This document shows positions 47,022 through 61,288 of a DNA stretch of 64,000 nt, in pieces. This stretch comes from Amoeboaphelidium protococcarum. Its lineage: Eukaryota > Aphelidiomycota > Aphelidea. The stretch's first letter is position 1. Every line of letters starts with the position of its first letter. The stretch lies in the NCBI GenBank assembly GCA_023515745.1, contig JALECJ010000256.1:2767868-2831867 (forward strand), written 5' to 3'. A model generated the notes under the pieces. The model searched no databases, was not told the origin of the DNA, and saw nothing but the letters and a program-made list of their open reading frames with translations. A program made the translations under genes and the position numbers.

Positions 47022-47797
47022 ACTATATATTTGTTTTGTTTTATTCATTCACTATTATAAAAAGTCAATTGAGATGATTTAAAATTGATATAAAGAGGAA
47101 AATACAGGCGCACTGTATGTATGCTCTAATTATTGGATTTTGATTAATCAGGGGCACATTGTCATCTGCGCAAACTAGAGTCTCCTTGATCAGTTTTTGT
47201 TGTTTGATGTTTATAGTAAGAGGAGCGAAGTGGTGCAGTTTAAATGGCTGATTATAATTATTCTTTTGCACCATGTTGGTAAATGCGTCTTAAATCTACC
47301 TCGTTTAGAACTTTCCTTTTGTTTCTCTTCAATCATACCGACCTGCAGATCTTGATACAAGGCTAAATTTCGTGTAATTTTGCTCTTCCTTACTGTGAAA
47401 AGATTTGATCCTTCCTAAGAATTACAAAAAAGTTTCATCAGAATAAAAATTATTGTGCAAACATGTACCGTGTAATTGCGTAGAGATGAAATTCAATTCG
47501 ATGTAGCTCAGGTAAGTGCTGTAAGTATAAGCGAGTGAATTTCACAATGAACGCGTACTCTGAAACGACGAACTTGAAACGTGAAACGCGCTCCTCGCTC
47601 GTAGTTGATTCATTCAAGTTTGAACAATCAGCCCTTGGTCGAGTCATCATCTTAAGCCTGCCCAGACGATCATCGCATCATCTATCATCTGGCGATCACT
47701 GAATGCTTTATAATACATCATTCAATTTACTTTATCACTCTTATATCAAGAATTATTATTCACAAATACTACCTGATTGTAATTGAATTAAATTGAA
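47022..47797. other. Divergent spacer with a possible small minus-strand gene, 776 bp
   Basis: Lies between paralogue A (minus) and VPS13 (plus). On the minus strand around 47235-47420 a frame reads NLFTVRKSKITRNLALYQDL and on through IEEKQKESSKRGRF, which is protein-like, preceded by a TTCTTAG acceptor-like site at about 47413. Further up, 47450-47650 holds another open minus-strand frame with an ATG. A short spliced gene is possible, but I could not join the parts in a convincing frame. Confidence 0.3.
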
Positions 47798-50700
47798 ATG
47801 TTTGAGCAGTTGGTTGTTGATATTTTGAATAGAACGCTTGGTTAGTATATTAGTAATTTGCAGTCTCAGTAGTTATCACTGCAAATCTGGAATGGAAATG
47901 TCACTCTGAAGGATTGTAAGATTCGTAGTGACGTGTTCCATCAATTTTAGATTCCTTTGGAGCTGGTGGATGGAGTGGTTGGTGAAATTAAGCTCTCTAT
48001 TCCATGGAACAATTTGAAGCATAAGCCGGTCATTGTCTCCATAAGCGATGTCCGTCTAGTATGTTAGCCGACTGGAACTGTGGCTCAGAAGGATATTGAC
48101 GCTGTGAAGAAGGCGATATTGCAGAGGAAATTGGTAGATTTGGCTAATTTGGATCAGGCATACAAGAACATGTTGAGTGCTGCAGGTACTGGAGGTTAGA
48201 ATGAGTAGGATCAGTCGAAAGGCTCCTCATTTTTCGACAGTCTTGTCTCTAAAATTATTGATAATCTGCAGGTTTCTGTTTAGCGTATTCATTTATAGTT
48301 TACAGATGGAGTAAGTACTGCCGTGGTTGCCATTGATGAAGTTTCTGCTAAATCGACTAATGCTCAGTTTGAAGAGTAGTTCATCTCCAATTCTGCTGAC
48401 GCGGTGTACAAGAAAGTGTTGTTGCAGAATTTGGCGGTGTACTTTGATACACTTGATAATTCTAGTCAGTCTGGTTAGCATCAGTATATTCTCAACCCTG
48501 TCAGTATGTCTAGCAAGCTGGTCATAAACAAGAAGAAGATGAGAGATCTAACTGATCCTCGCTATCATGTTGAGTCAGTAGTGGAAAGTATATAGCTATC
48601 TCTGGATGAACACTAACATGAGAGTGTGTATTTTATAGTTGATAATTTTAATATGCTGGTTAAGAAGCGCTTATATTTTGATTAACATTATATTCTGTTG
48701 GATACAAGTATCAGATCTGCGGCTGCTAGACGCTGGTCTTACGCTATTGAATGTGTGTTATCTGATGTCAAGAATGTTGCATACAAAAGTAGTTGGAATT
48801 ACATAAAGGAGCGCCGCGATCTGCGATAGAAGTATGTTATTTTGTATCAGAAGAAGCTTGGTTTTGTTGAGTTGTTATCTCAGGAAGATGGCTCCTAGAG
48901 CTCTGGTGCTGAGCCAACTTCTCCAACTGCTGGAGGTGAAAGCTCTCGTTATCGTCGCTTGAAGAAGGAATATGATTAGGTGCTGAGTCAACTGGAAGCT
49001 ATTGATAAAATGTCAGATTTTACCGTGGAAGACATCAGATTCTTTAGAAGATTGGCGATCAAGTATGGTAAAAATGAGCTGAAAAAGTCTGGTAAAGAGC
49101 TTGTCGATCCGGTACATTTGATCGAAGAAGCAAGTGGCAAAGGTGGTTCGAAGCAGAAATCTGGTGGGTGGTTGTCTTGGATATGGTCGAGTGGATCTGG
49201 TAGTTCGAGCAATGAGGAATTGTCAGAAGAGCATAGGTAGAAATTGTACGATATCATTGATTACAATGAAGAGCAGGATAGTTTGTATGAGAATAGCGAT
49301 GATGATTTACGTCTGAAGCTGTAATTTAAGATTACCAAAGGTGATGTTATTCTCCTGAATGTTATCAGAGATAAGGACTAAATCTAGATGCCAAAGTTGA
49401 TTGATGCTTAGTTGTCCTCTATTGATGCGCACGTAGAGCTTTATCCACGATCAATGAATTTCAAGTTGGATTTGAGTAAAATTGAAGCGTCTACGGAGAT
49501 TGTCGAGTCGAAATTGTAGAGTATCATTAAAGCGTCTGAACGAGAATCTTCTAATGGTAGTCTCTTTAATATAGCTGTTTAAACTATTCCACCGTCTAAA
49601 GTTGTCGCCGCTGATCTGGATGTTTAAATGTCTTTATTGCCGCTTGAGATTACTTATATACCAAAGTTTTTGCCTTAGCTGGTTCATTTCTTTGATGCTC
49701 CTAAAGACAGTGAGAACGTGATTGGAATGGGTGTGCGCGACAGCTTGAATGCTCAACTGGATGTTATGGGCAAAGGGGCTCTCTCTATAGCAATGTATGG
49801 TCACAAGAGTGTCAATCTCAATGTGGATCTCAGTGCGCCTCTCATTAAAATGCCTCTCCAATAATGGTTTAGATGTATTAGCAAAGAATCTGTCAATTAG
49901 AAGTTTCATCAGTTCTATGATAAAATTTTGGAATTGCCAGAGTCTGTTGACTTTGTGTTTGATATGGGCCAGATTTGTGTGGAGACTGATATTGTCAGTA
50001 AATAGAAGAAGGAAGATCTGATTGCGCGCATTTCTGAGTTGTCTGAGGAAGAGCTAGAGCGGTATATGTACGATAGGTTTGTAGTACATTTGTCGAATAT
50101 GGCCATTGAGCTTACTGAGTTGGGATTTTAGCCTATTTTGCCAAAGAGTAACATCTCCTTGAATGTGGATCTTTCGATTCTTCCCAAGGCTCTGAATCTG
50201 AACAAGGTTAAAGTGTCGGGTGATTTGCCGTCTTTAGAAGTGAACTTTACCTAATAGTACTGGTGGCTTATTATGGCACTTATGTCTGGGGTAGCAGATG
50301 ATTTCAATTAGTAAGAGAAGAGTGGTGACAATGACGCCATGTCTGACCATAGTCGTATACAAGAGATTTAGACATAGCAGACTGGTATTCTTGATGCTGG
50401 ACAAGCTTTTACCGAGAGGGCGTTACTGCATGCTGATGGAAATCTGACGGATTCGGACGATATTGCGTCTCTTGATTTGCGATCAGTTGCTGGTTCCGAG
50501 GGACACACTGTAAACTTGGCCACTGTGGCTTAAAGTAAATTAGTGAAGATCGATTGCCGTATCCATAGTCTATAGCTGAATGTATTTGAACATGACTCTG
50601 GTACTAGATAGTTTAAAAAGATGGCCGATTTGTGTCTTACAGCTGCCGACTTTAGCATGCTTGTTAGGCCTTATGATTTGTCTGCCACGTTATCAGTTGC

Positions 50701-53700
50701 CGGTATCGTGCTGGTCTCGCGCGCGGACGGCTCAGAAGACGTATATCATAAGCTTATTGATAGCCAGTACTAGGATCTGGGATAGCAAAATGGCGTGGAC
50801 GTTTAGTAGTAGAATTTGGCCAATATGAAGTTTTAGGTTGTTAACAAGAAACATCCTTAGTTTTTAGAGGATTTTAAAGGTAGAGACATTCATTTGATTG
50901 TGGACTTTAATGCTGTTGCTTTGGAAGCTAATGATACGTCCTTAGTGAAAATTTATCAGTATGTGCTGTCAACTTTCATCACTCCTTAGGAGTCGCCAGC
51001 TTAGTAGCCTCAGAGTTAGACTAAGGATGATTAGTCTGTCGTTAAACCAAGTGATATGCCTTAAGCGGATGACCAAGCCATGGATATGCAGTTTGAGTTT
51101 ACAATGAAGTAGCTGTCTTTAACCCTTCGCCAATAGGATTAAAAGTTTGCATTTAGTGCTGTTGAAAATGTTGGAGTCATTGTGTAACTTCCCTCTGATG
51201 GTACAATCAGAGTTGACGTTGATGTCGGTAAGATTGTTGCGCGTGATTTGGTACAGAGAACTGAGAATCAAGTGTACTTTGAGTTTGTTCGCACTTTGTC
51301 GCAGAAGAGGCTGCTTGAAGTATAGTATGAAACATTCTCGCTTTAGAATGAAAACTATCCTGGCTATGATCAGCGCGTTACTGTTAATGGTGGTTCTCTT
51401 CAGATTACATACTTGGAAGACTTCTTTATGCAGTTTATGGGTTTTATAACTAAATTTGGTCAAGATATGGCATTGGTGGCTCGCAATGTTATGTAGCCGC
51501 AGTCGATCATTGATCCGTCTTAGATACTAAAGTTGGTGCTTGATGTACATTTGGATACACCTGTCGTGTTGCTACCTAAGTAATTGTCCAAGCCAGATGT
51601 TGTTATAGCGTATCTTGGTAATATGAGTCTAAATTCCAAATTGTCTGTAGTTGACTCTAATATATACTGTAACGATTATGTCCTTAATTTGAGTAAGATA
51701 TCGCTGAAGACTGCAGATTAGTTAAAGGTTGGTGGTAAACGGTAAGAACTATCTGTGCTTGACGATCTGAACGTTGATCTTAAATTTCGACTGCCTCTCA
51801 ATGACGAAAAGCATGACTTACCTGCTTTCACCTTAGATTTGCAGTCCACTGCGTTAGCTATTCATTTGACTGAAAAGCAGTATGTCTTCTTCTTGGATAT
51901 GTATCAGATGCTGATGAGCTCCCCTTTGCTTGGTGGCGCCGGATCTTAGAGCTCGGCTTAGAAGACGTTCGTGGAGCGCAAAGTGTCTGATATTGATCTT
52001 CAGCATCCTTTTGAATAATTTAAGGGAGCGTTTAAGATTCCGCAATTGTCACTGTAGCTCAAGTTTGAAAATTCTGATGCGTTAGCCACCTTCCAAGTCA
52101 ACAATATTGGAGTCAATGTTGTTACAAGATCCAATTAAACCATGTCTGTTCTCGTAGATGTGTAACATTTTTATATTCAGGATGGACGTAAAAAGAGTCT
52201 GTACTATAGAGATATCATGTTGCCTGCAATAACTGATGAATAGCAGCTGAAGCTGGAGTATTCAACTAATCCCAAGTAGGACGCGCTGTTAATTATTGAT
52301 GCTAATCGCATCCAGGTGAATGTCAAAATTGGATTTGTGTTTGAATTGTATTAGTACTTGATGGGAGGTTTGTAAAAGTCGCTGGTCATGAAGCCACACA
52401 ATGAAGTTGTTAGCGATGGCAGTCAGCAAGAGTCTCCACTTGTGGTGTCTGAAAAGGTGGTGTCAACTGCAACTTTATCTTATCGTGTGGATGCCAAGAA
52501 CACTTAGATTACCTTGTTGAAAGACTCCCAGCAGGCAGACACGAATGCTATTCTGTTGCATGTAGATGAGCTGCTGGTAACTCAAGAGAGTATAATGTCC
52601 GTCGTTTTATAAGGAATTTCACTATCGCTTTGTAATATGAGAGATTAAGCTGGGACCGCTGTGGTTGTTCTTGATGATAGTGAAGCCACATTTGTAATGG
52701 ATAATCGTCCGTCAAAAGGCAAAGCTTAATCTGCCTGGGCGTTGGATATCCCTAGAATAATAGTTCTGCGTGTCTCCTATCATGATCTGTTTGTGTTCTC
52801 CTCTATTATTAATAGTGTGATGGAGAAATATAATCAAGTCGTTTAATCCAGTAGTGATACTGTGTAAAAGGGCATGGAAGTTTCAAGTCAAATGAGCTAG
52901 AGGGCTGAATCCTTTCTGAGCTAGATTTAGCCGGTGCAGACTGCTGAAAATGATCCGAATGAACGATTCAAGTTTTATCTCAAAGGCTTTCGTGTCATCC
53001 TCATTGATGATTTAAGTAATCTCCACCTGCCAATGTTTGATTTGCAAATGAATGAAGTTCTTGGTGAGTTGCAGAACTGGTCCGCTAACTTGGAAGCTAA
53101 AGTGAAGACTCCGCTGTTCTTTAATTTCTTCAACATCAAGAATTCTCATTGGGAACCTGTGATTGAGCCTGTGCTCATTAATGGTCTCGTGAAGTTGTAG
53201 AAGGATTGCAGCGATATTGTATTTAAAACTGACAAACGGCTGGATATCAATGTGTCGAATTAGCTAATGTAGCAGTGTCTATTTGTTCAGTCGATGTGGG
53301 ATAAGTAAAAGGTTGAAGGTGATGAAGTTTAACGACAAGCTGATGATCCTTATATTCTGCGCAATGAGACCGGCTTTGATATTGTAGTCTGGTCGGCTAA
53401 TGCATCTGACGCTCAGTTAATCAATATTTCCGATTAGTGCGAGGTACCGTATAGGTTCGAGAACTGGCGTCAAATGCGTAAGGAGCTTTCTGCTAAGAAT
53501 CACGATTTGAATATTTAAATCAATGGTCTCGGCTGGGAGACGTTAAAAAATATCTCGATTGATCAGTCTGCCGTTCAACTCTATCCTCTGCAGCCCATGG
53601 TGAAAGGTGTATCTTACCAACTGGTGTGTGAAGTGACGCTTAAAGGTAATGTTAAACATGTCATATTTAGATCTGGGCTCACCATCTTGAACAGCACTAA

Positions 53701-56700
53701 TATTGATTTAGAGTTGATGATGACTGCTTTGGATGGTGGTAGTGATAGTGAGCGCGTAATGAAATTATCTGCTGGCTCTAGATGTGCCGTGCCTATTCCA
53801 TCGATACATGACTCGTAGATTAAAGTCCGACCTAGTAATGAATTCAGTTATGGTTGGAGCGACGTTAGTCTAGACTGGCGAAAGGCTGCTCGTGGTAAAT
53901 AGTAGTCCTCTGCAGTGAACATTGTCTGCAAAGGTGCTAAGAGCGACGACTTGCCTGACTTTTTTATGGTGGTATCTGCCAAGACTTATGCTTAAACTCG
54001 GCAAAATGCGAATGTTTGTTTAATGGAGTACACCATCGAGGCACCTTATGAGCTTGAGAATTTGCTGCCTTATTCCCTCAAGTACAGTCTTTATGATCGC
54101 GGCTCTAAGCAGCAGTATAATGGATTTATTGATAAAGGTGAGAGTGCCAGAGTTCATAATATCACCTCTTTGCACACTGTGGGATTGAGACTGTTGATTC
54201 CTAGTGCCGGATACAATGAGTCTGAGATTGCAATCATTAACAACCCGGAAGAGAAGTTTGAAGAGCACCACATTACTGTTAGAGATTCTCTTGGTCAAGC
54301 ATTGAATCTTAAATTGCACTATAATCAACTTAATAGACGTGGTGTTGGCTCGAAGAAAATCACCATATTCTCTCCTTACATCATCCTGAATTCCACTGGA
54401 TTGTATCTAGATTACAAGGCTAACTCTTTACTGATGTAACGTAAAGTTAGTCCTTGCGTGTCGTAAGATAATGTCGGATTGTAGAATGCTGATAGCATTT
54501 AGCCACAGATGTTCAACTTTGCGTCCGGTGAGCACCTTCGTGGTCGTGTTGAGGTGAAGACTATTGATTCGAGCTGGTCAAAGCCGTTTAGTTTGGAGAC
54601 TGTGGGCGCAGTGAATGAGGTTCACCTTCGGAAGATTGGCTCTGTCGTTCCACTTGGTATGAAAGTGTCGACTGGTACAGGTAAATACTAGATTAGCAAA
54701 GTTATATCTTTTACGCCAAGGTTTATAGTTAGAAATTTAATGGATGAGATGCTGGAGTGTAAAGTTTTGAATAGTAAAGACTCAATTATGGTGAACTCGA
54801 ATGATAAATGCCCAGTGTATGAATTTCCTCAAGATGTGGACAAAATGATATGCTTTAGATTGCCGGAGAGCTATGATCTATGGAGTCCTTATGTGTATTG
54901 CAATGTCATGGGCAAGAGCTTTATCAAAGTGTTGAATCATAACACAAAGCACGAGATTCTGCTCTCTGTCAACCTGATCTTGGAGAATGCAACTATTTTC
55001 ATTGCAGTGTAGAAGGAGAAGGAGTCGTGGCCATATCGCTTTGACAATAATTCCTCGGCAGATGTCATTGTGTATTAGCATAAGACGCGACCAAAGTATC
55101 GCATTCCTCACAAATAGAGTATGTTATACACATGGGATGAGCCTGCGATGGCAGACCGATTGCTGCTGATCAATGTCAACAGTTATGAGAAGGAGTTGGT
55201 GATCGATGAAATAGGTACCCAGATTCCTATAAAGTATCCGTCTGCTCATGGATTTGGTGTCTTGGGTGTGGATATTGTGTTTGAAGGCAAGACGACGGTT
55301 ATTAAGCTGTCTGACTGGAAGCAGCCTGGCTCAATTTACAAGATGATTGCTGACGGTTCTTAGAAGGATCAGCAATTTGAAGAAGTTGATGTCTCCGCTC
55401 CGATTCGAATGATTATTGAACTGGCTCTACCTGGTCTTGGAATTTCGCTATTGGACAAGCAGTAGAAGGAGCGAGTGTATCTGTCCATGAAAGATTTAAG
55501 CCTCGTCTATAAGGATCAGTCTGTGCATGAGAGTCTCGGATTCTCTATAAGTTGGATATAAGCTGACAATCAGGACTATGATGCGGATTTTCCCATTATT
55601 TTGTATCCTACCATGATTGGCTAAGAGGATGGTAAGCAGTCTGCTCTTCCTGTCCTGTAAGCTGCTGTAGTAAGAGCTAAGAACAAGAATTATGGATTGG
55701 ATTATTTCAAATACTTTTCTCTACTACTCCAAGAAATATCTCTGGAATTGAATGAGGCTTTTATCATGTCCATAGTTGATGTGTTCAAGTTTGATGCCGT
55801 GGATCTGAATGCTGCCAGTTACATCTATGATCCAATCTAGTTCTATGGCGAGCCTCAGTATTAGGAAGATGGTTAGAAAATGTATTTTGAGGTGATGGAA
55901 GTTTAGCCTATCAAGGCCAATATCACGTTTGAGAGATCTCAAGGAAGCTCTTTGGATGTTGAACTTGCTCATTCCCACAATCCTATTCTATTTCTGCTGA
56001 ATATATTCACAATGACGGTCGGCAATGTTTCTGATGCTGGACTGAAGCTGAACGCTCTCATTTTGGAACATCCTACATTTACGATGGCTTAATTGTTGGA
56101 ACTGCTTCGTAAGCATTATACTCAGGAGGTTCTGGGATAATTTTACAAACTGATTGGATCCGCCGACTTTTTGGGCAACCCTGTTGGACTGTTCAACTCG
56201 ATCGGCTCTGGTGTGAAGGACGTGTTCTATGAGCCGTACTTGGGATTTGTCAGTGATCGACCTCAAGATTTTGGTATTGGAATTGCGAAAGGTGCTTCAT
56301 CGTTTATTAGAAAGACTGTGTACGGATTTAGCGATACCTTTGCCAAAATGTCAAGTAGTGTGAGTAAAGGATTGGCCACGGCTACGATGGATTCCGAGTT
56401 TTAAGCGCAGAGAAAAGCATCTCGAGTCCGTAATCGTCCAAGACATGCGATTAAAGGTGCGACTGCTGGAGCTCAGTCCTTTGCAAAGAGCATTTTGTCC
56501 GGCGTGACTGGTATCGTAGAGTAACCAATGCGGGGTGCGGAGAAGGAAGGTGCTGGTGGATTTGTCAAAGGATTTGGGAAAGGCATTGTGGGACTTGTTG
56601 CAAAACCAGCTGTCGGCCTGTTTGACTTTACCGGTAATCTCACTGAAGGCATTAGGAACTCTGCTAACGTGAAGAATCACGAATTGGAGCGTGTTAGGTA

Positions 56701-57094
56701 CCCTCGATATGTTGGTATTTCTGGCGTGCTGGAAGTTTATGATGGAAGGAAGGCGTACGGTGCTTTTGTATTCCACTCTGCGAGATTTGAGAAGTTTGAA
56801 AATGAAGTGTACTTGGCTCATTTGGATGTTCGTAAAGATAACATTGTAGTCATGATTAGCAACTACCGTCTACTTGGACTTCAGCCTGGTGGAAGGTTTA
56901 CTGTGCAGTGGTAGATGATGCTTAGTGACTCTATTGAAATCTCATCTGCAGCGGGTGGAACTGACGTGCAGATCAAGCGACGAGAGACTAACGAAAATTT
57001 GGTCTTGCACTTGCCTGATGAGAGGACATGCAAGTGGCTCATCTCTGAGTGCAAATCAGCTTAGAATGTTTATCGCAGTCAGAATAGAATTTGA
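47798..57094 (+). CDS. VPS13: VPS13 bridge-type lipid-transfer protein
   Basis: 3098 residues, a single uninterrupted exon of 9.3 kb, TGA at 57092. VPS13 proteins form rods with a hydrophobic groove that move lipids in bulk between membranes at contact sites. The N-terminus MFEQLVVDILNRTLGQYISN and LKDCKIRSDVF are the chorein motif. Repeating-beta-groove segments follow; the VAB/SHR-binding region covers about residues 1930-2450, ATG2_C-like helices (NPVGLFNSIGSGVKDVFYEP, GLVAKPAVGLFDF) lie at 2790-2960 and a PH-like domain at the end (about 2980-3098). The length equals yeast Vps13 within 2%. More than 100 in-frame TAA/TAG codons make it the strongest single witness of the altered code. Confidence 0.96.
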
Positions 57095-57535
57095 ATGAAG
57101 ACATGATATAGTAAATGCAAATATAACTTTGAATTTCATTAGTTTTGTTTGAGATCTATTACATAGGAGGCTGTACAGATTCTTATGGTAGCCTTCATCA
57201 TCCTAAACGCAATTTAAGTGGTTCATTTAATGATCGCGTTGATACTCTTCCAAAATAAAGCTGACTGTTCCTTTCTATCATTGAATATTTAAGCTTTACT
57301 ACATATCTCTAAAAAAGCAGTTAGCGAGTAAATTTTAGTGGTTACATGGGTGTTGTAACAGCGAGCTTAGAATGTGGCGCAGCCATAAAAAAAGGCACAA
57401 AGAGGTCGATCATCATGAGCTCAAAATGTTTGCCGCTTTTTGATCTCTAATTATCACGAGATCTTCATAAAAAATCATCGCATATTTCAGCTATCTGCTT
57501 AATATATTGGTGAAATTCATTATCACTCTGTAAGA
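57095..57535. other. Intergenic, 441 bp
   Basis: Between VPS13 and paralogue B, same strand. A/T-rich with short A runs; nothing coding or structural is supported. Confidence 0.45.
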
Positions 57536-60500
57536 ATGACTGATAATACGAGTGAAGATTGCAAGCCAAAGCAGACGGCGATCTATAGCTCTAATCAATC
57601 AGATGCAGATATCAGCGAATCTACGGCAAACTCGGCTAATCAGCATTTGGCGGATAATCTGCTGCTGATGGAATTTCAACTACTAAATCAGCTAGGACAA
57701 GGCGGCAGTAATAATGGTAATAGCGGAGAATAAGTGGACTCCTAGTAGTAGTCTCAATCATCAATCGCGTCCAGTCCTCGCATGTCCACTGTCACCGCTC
57801 CAAAGCCCGCCGCTGCTCATAAGAGCCCCTAGCCTAAGCGTGGTCAAGTCCCTATATCTTTCTACCAATCTCATCTGCCAGTGTCTAGCTATAAGTAACA
57901 CGTAAAGAGTAATGGCAGTGCGCAAGGCAATGTGATTGAGATCCGTACCATTGATACTGGCTCTGGTACTAGGAAGAAGGGCGGTAAGCAGTAGCAGCAG
58001 TAAGGTATTTGGAGGAGACGCTATTTAATCGCGTAGAACAAGTTACATCGCTTCAAGAGAGAAGTTTACATCACATGGTAGAAGAGAATTTCGCTGGCGT
58101 AGAAGCGTGGATGCCTAGTTGCAGTGATTGTCTTGTTAATGGCTGGTCTTATCTGTGCACTTATCCTTACTCTGCCAAGGTGTAATTTGCTTGGATGTAA
58201 ACGCGATTTCGTGTATGAGGATATAATGCGTGAATTGCGCCAGCAAAATGGTCAGCAGTCATCCGTGATTCTAGATGCTGATCGTCTTTATCAGTATCCA
58301 CAGTCAGCTGAGTTGGTGCAACAGGTGTTGTCAGTATCAGATTATGAAGGCAATTAGAATTAGATCCAGTTGCTAGTTCATTCAAATTGGACTAATCACG
58401 ATCAATCGGTCGTGCCTATTGTATCCAGCTCTTTAGATGTACCAGACTTGCCCAAGGCGGCCAATGTTGGTCCTTTGACTTGCGGTAAACTTGGTCCGTT
58501 TAATCAGGTACTTGGCTTCGTTCCAGCTTACACCAGAGATTCCATGCCTTTACAGAGGGGGGATAATATTGATTTGACAGATTTTGATTACAGTACATTG
58601 GCCGACTGCTGTGTCTAGTTCTACACTTTGCATAATGGTTGGTATGTCCGCAATAGAGATATCCATGCTCGTATTACTTGCTTTCACTCTGGGCGGAATA
58701 TAATGTGGAAAGGCGTATCATCTATGAAGTTGAACCATAATTAGACTTTCACTGAGTAAGTCAAGACTGGTTATTAGACTAATACGCGCGACCGTGATCA
58801 AGTGTCTATGGTGACAGCGCTGTCAGGTAGTACTCGATTTGAAGATGGTGGATATATGCGTGGCGTGTCTGCATATGGCAAGGTGGATGTTAGTGTAGAT
58901 GCCGTTGGTAATGCCACTAGATATTTGACGAATGTAAAATCTAAATGGTTATCAGGTGTTGCGTTTATCCATATGGCTATGAACATGAGCAGTGTCTCCA
59001 CAAACTTGATTACTAATACCTCGACCATGTGGATTAATTTGGACCACACTTAGTTATCTTTATAGACAATTGTGCCAATCTCTGATCTGGATCTAAATGT
59101 CGATAGTAATGCTTTGCAGTGGAATCAGAAATCTGTGAATATTCTGATCAGGAATTTGAACTAGTTTGAGGCATTGTCTGATGGCCGTTCCTATATTCCT
59201 GTTTAATCTGGTGGATGTCCTCAGAAGTACACTGACACTGGAATATCTTGTGTGAGTGATGCATCAGCCGAGTAATTACAGGTTCGCGTTGAGTAAAAGA
59301 TGCAAATGGTATAGACTGATCAAGGCTAGAAGTTTTATCCGACTGTGGTGACTAATCTGAAATTTTATACCGAATAAATGAATGGTGAAGGAGGTGTCAC
59401 TATGCCAGCTAAAAGTATGCCCGTCGTATTGATATTCTAACATGCACTTCTAAATCGTACCGGATTCTGGCACAATAGACTTACCAAGTCTGGTCCATTT
59501 GCATTCCTGATGGAGGATGGCTCGTGTCCAAATTATCAAAAGATTAATCCATCATGGGATTTAAGTTTTAAGGAGAGTCCGTGGCGATGGTTGAACGTGA
59601 AGACTTAATTTATCAATGATAGGTCAGTGCTGAATCCACAAAGCTAGATAGACATTGATGGAGTCAACTAGCGTGAGATGGTATACTTGACGAGTTGTCG
59701 ATTGGGAGATATCACACTGGCCATGAATGAGGGTGATTTGGAGGATTTGGAGCCATTGCTACTTAAGGTTGTGTTTCCAAACTGTCCATCATGTCCTCAG
59801 TATGACTGGATACGATTGAATCCACCAATGAATTCGCTTGAGAATAGTCTGTGGTCAAAGTAGGCAGACTGGCGCTAGAGTCGCGATGTGGTTGTTCAAT
59901 CTATGATGTACTTGAGTAATTTGGCGCAGTTCTAGTTTAATCAAGTGAAGGCTGTTAAAGATGCTCTTCCTGGGATGGCTTAAGAGCAGTTTAATGTTGT
60001 AGTTGGTAAGCAATCTAGAGCTATGGCTGATACTCATCTGCAGCTGGATGAAAGTAGTAGTTCTTCCGCAGACTCTGCTAGATCTTCATCATACTTGACC
60101 AATCTGTTGTTATTATCCACTCCGCTCACAAGTAATAGAATTAAGGACTCACAGTGGAAAGATTCGCCGCGCGGATCTCTGGACCTATTCACATTGGACA
60201 TATCATCATCTAATCCTGATATTTACTTTTACTTGCAGAGCATAACATCTCAACTAAATGACACGGTGAATAGCATGAGGCAGCTACTGTCATAAAGATC
60301 AGGTACTAGTGATATCAGTGTTGCTGATCATTGTGTCCACCTGAGTCGATAGTACTCAGAGTATATTAGTACTTTACGCGGCGATGGTGTTGGTGTATAA
60401 TTGCTGGGAGATTTGTCTTACGCTGAAATGGTACGCATTGATGGAGTGTCTCATTAATTGTACCAGCTGCTGGTAAATTCCATCTCGCCGTTGAGTGCAA

Positions 60501-61288
60501 TGATGGTTTAGATATTGGAAAAGTTTTTACAGGATACCACAGCTCTGAGATTGCCGCTGATGCCTTGGTCACTTCAGGATTTAATTAACAAGGAGTATAG
60601 GGGTCAGTTGAAAAGATCTGGTTGGAATGTGAATTAGCCTACTGTTGGTATGCTTCTGCAACTGATCGCCGCTGAAGACTTCACGTCTGTTATTGATCAG
60701 AAGATGAAAGTGTACTCAAATGGGACTGAGGTTGATCGTAGTAGGAGGAATAGATAGTGGAGACATCCTCTAATTATGTTGGTAAGTAATTCCACCACAA
60801 CGGCCGAGAAGTCTTATACTTACTGCTTTGGTGCACAGTAGGAGTGTTTACCTTATTCTGATGCATCAGCTAGAGTCCGCTCATAGTTATCGGATGTTTA
60901 ACGCCGTCTGATTTCAACTATGGATCTGTTTAACATCAGTCCTTAGGAGTTACCATATGATGTATCCGATATGGTGGATAGTTTTGAGTATAGATCGAGT
61001 TATAATCAATGGATCACTTTCACCTTTGTCAAGATGATGCATCTCACCTCCACCATGTCTATTGAAGATTTGATTATTCATCCGCATTGGCTCCTGAGTA
61101 TAATAGAGTTGCACCTGGTTGGTGGCGTCAATCAGTTCTCCACCAGATTGTCTTCTAAAGAGTTGGCCAGTGTGAAGTGGTTACTCTCTATGCAGCTGAT
61201 TAAGACTGAAGAGAGTCACTATTGGCGCGCAGTAGGATCACAGCTTATGGCTGAAGCTGCAGTTTAGTTACTAGAATTTAAAAATTGA
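57536..61288 (+). CDS. Giant type II membrane protein, unknown family, paralogue B
   Basis: 1250 residues, one exon, TGA at 61286. Same plan as the gene at 43341: about 190 disordered residues ending in a basic patch, a membrane segment (LVAVIVLLMAGLICALILTL, about 193-212), then CNLLGCKRDFVYEDI, TCGKLGPFNQVLGFVPAY, CCVQFYTLHNGWY, DIHARITC, GGCPQKYTDTGISC and CPSCPQYDW, and a C-terminal part with HWLLSIIELHLVGG. Several N-x-S/T sites are present. Sequence identity to A is low but the order of cysteines and motifs is kept, so the two are old paralogues. No known domain recognised. Confidence 0.8.

Noticed and set aside
53440-53480. GGTTCGA resembling a tRNA B box
   Set aside because: It lies inside the VPS13 coding frame and no matching A box or cloverleaf could be drawn. 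No tRNA gene was found anywhere in the window.
57536-61288. Paralogues A/B as M13 (neprilysin-type) peptidases because of the C...GC after the membrane helix
   Set aside because: No HExxH or ExxxD motif and no dPC.DFy.yaCG region is visible in either protein.
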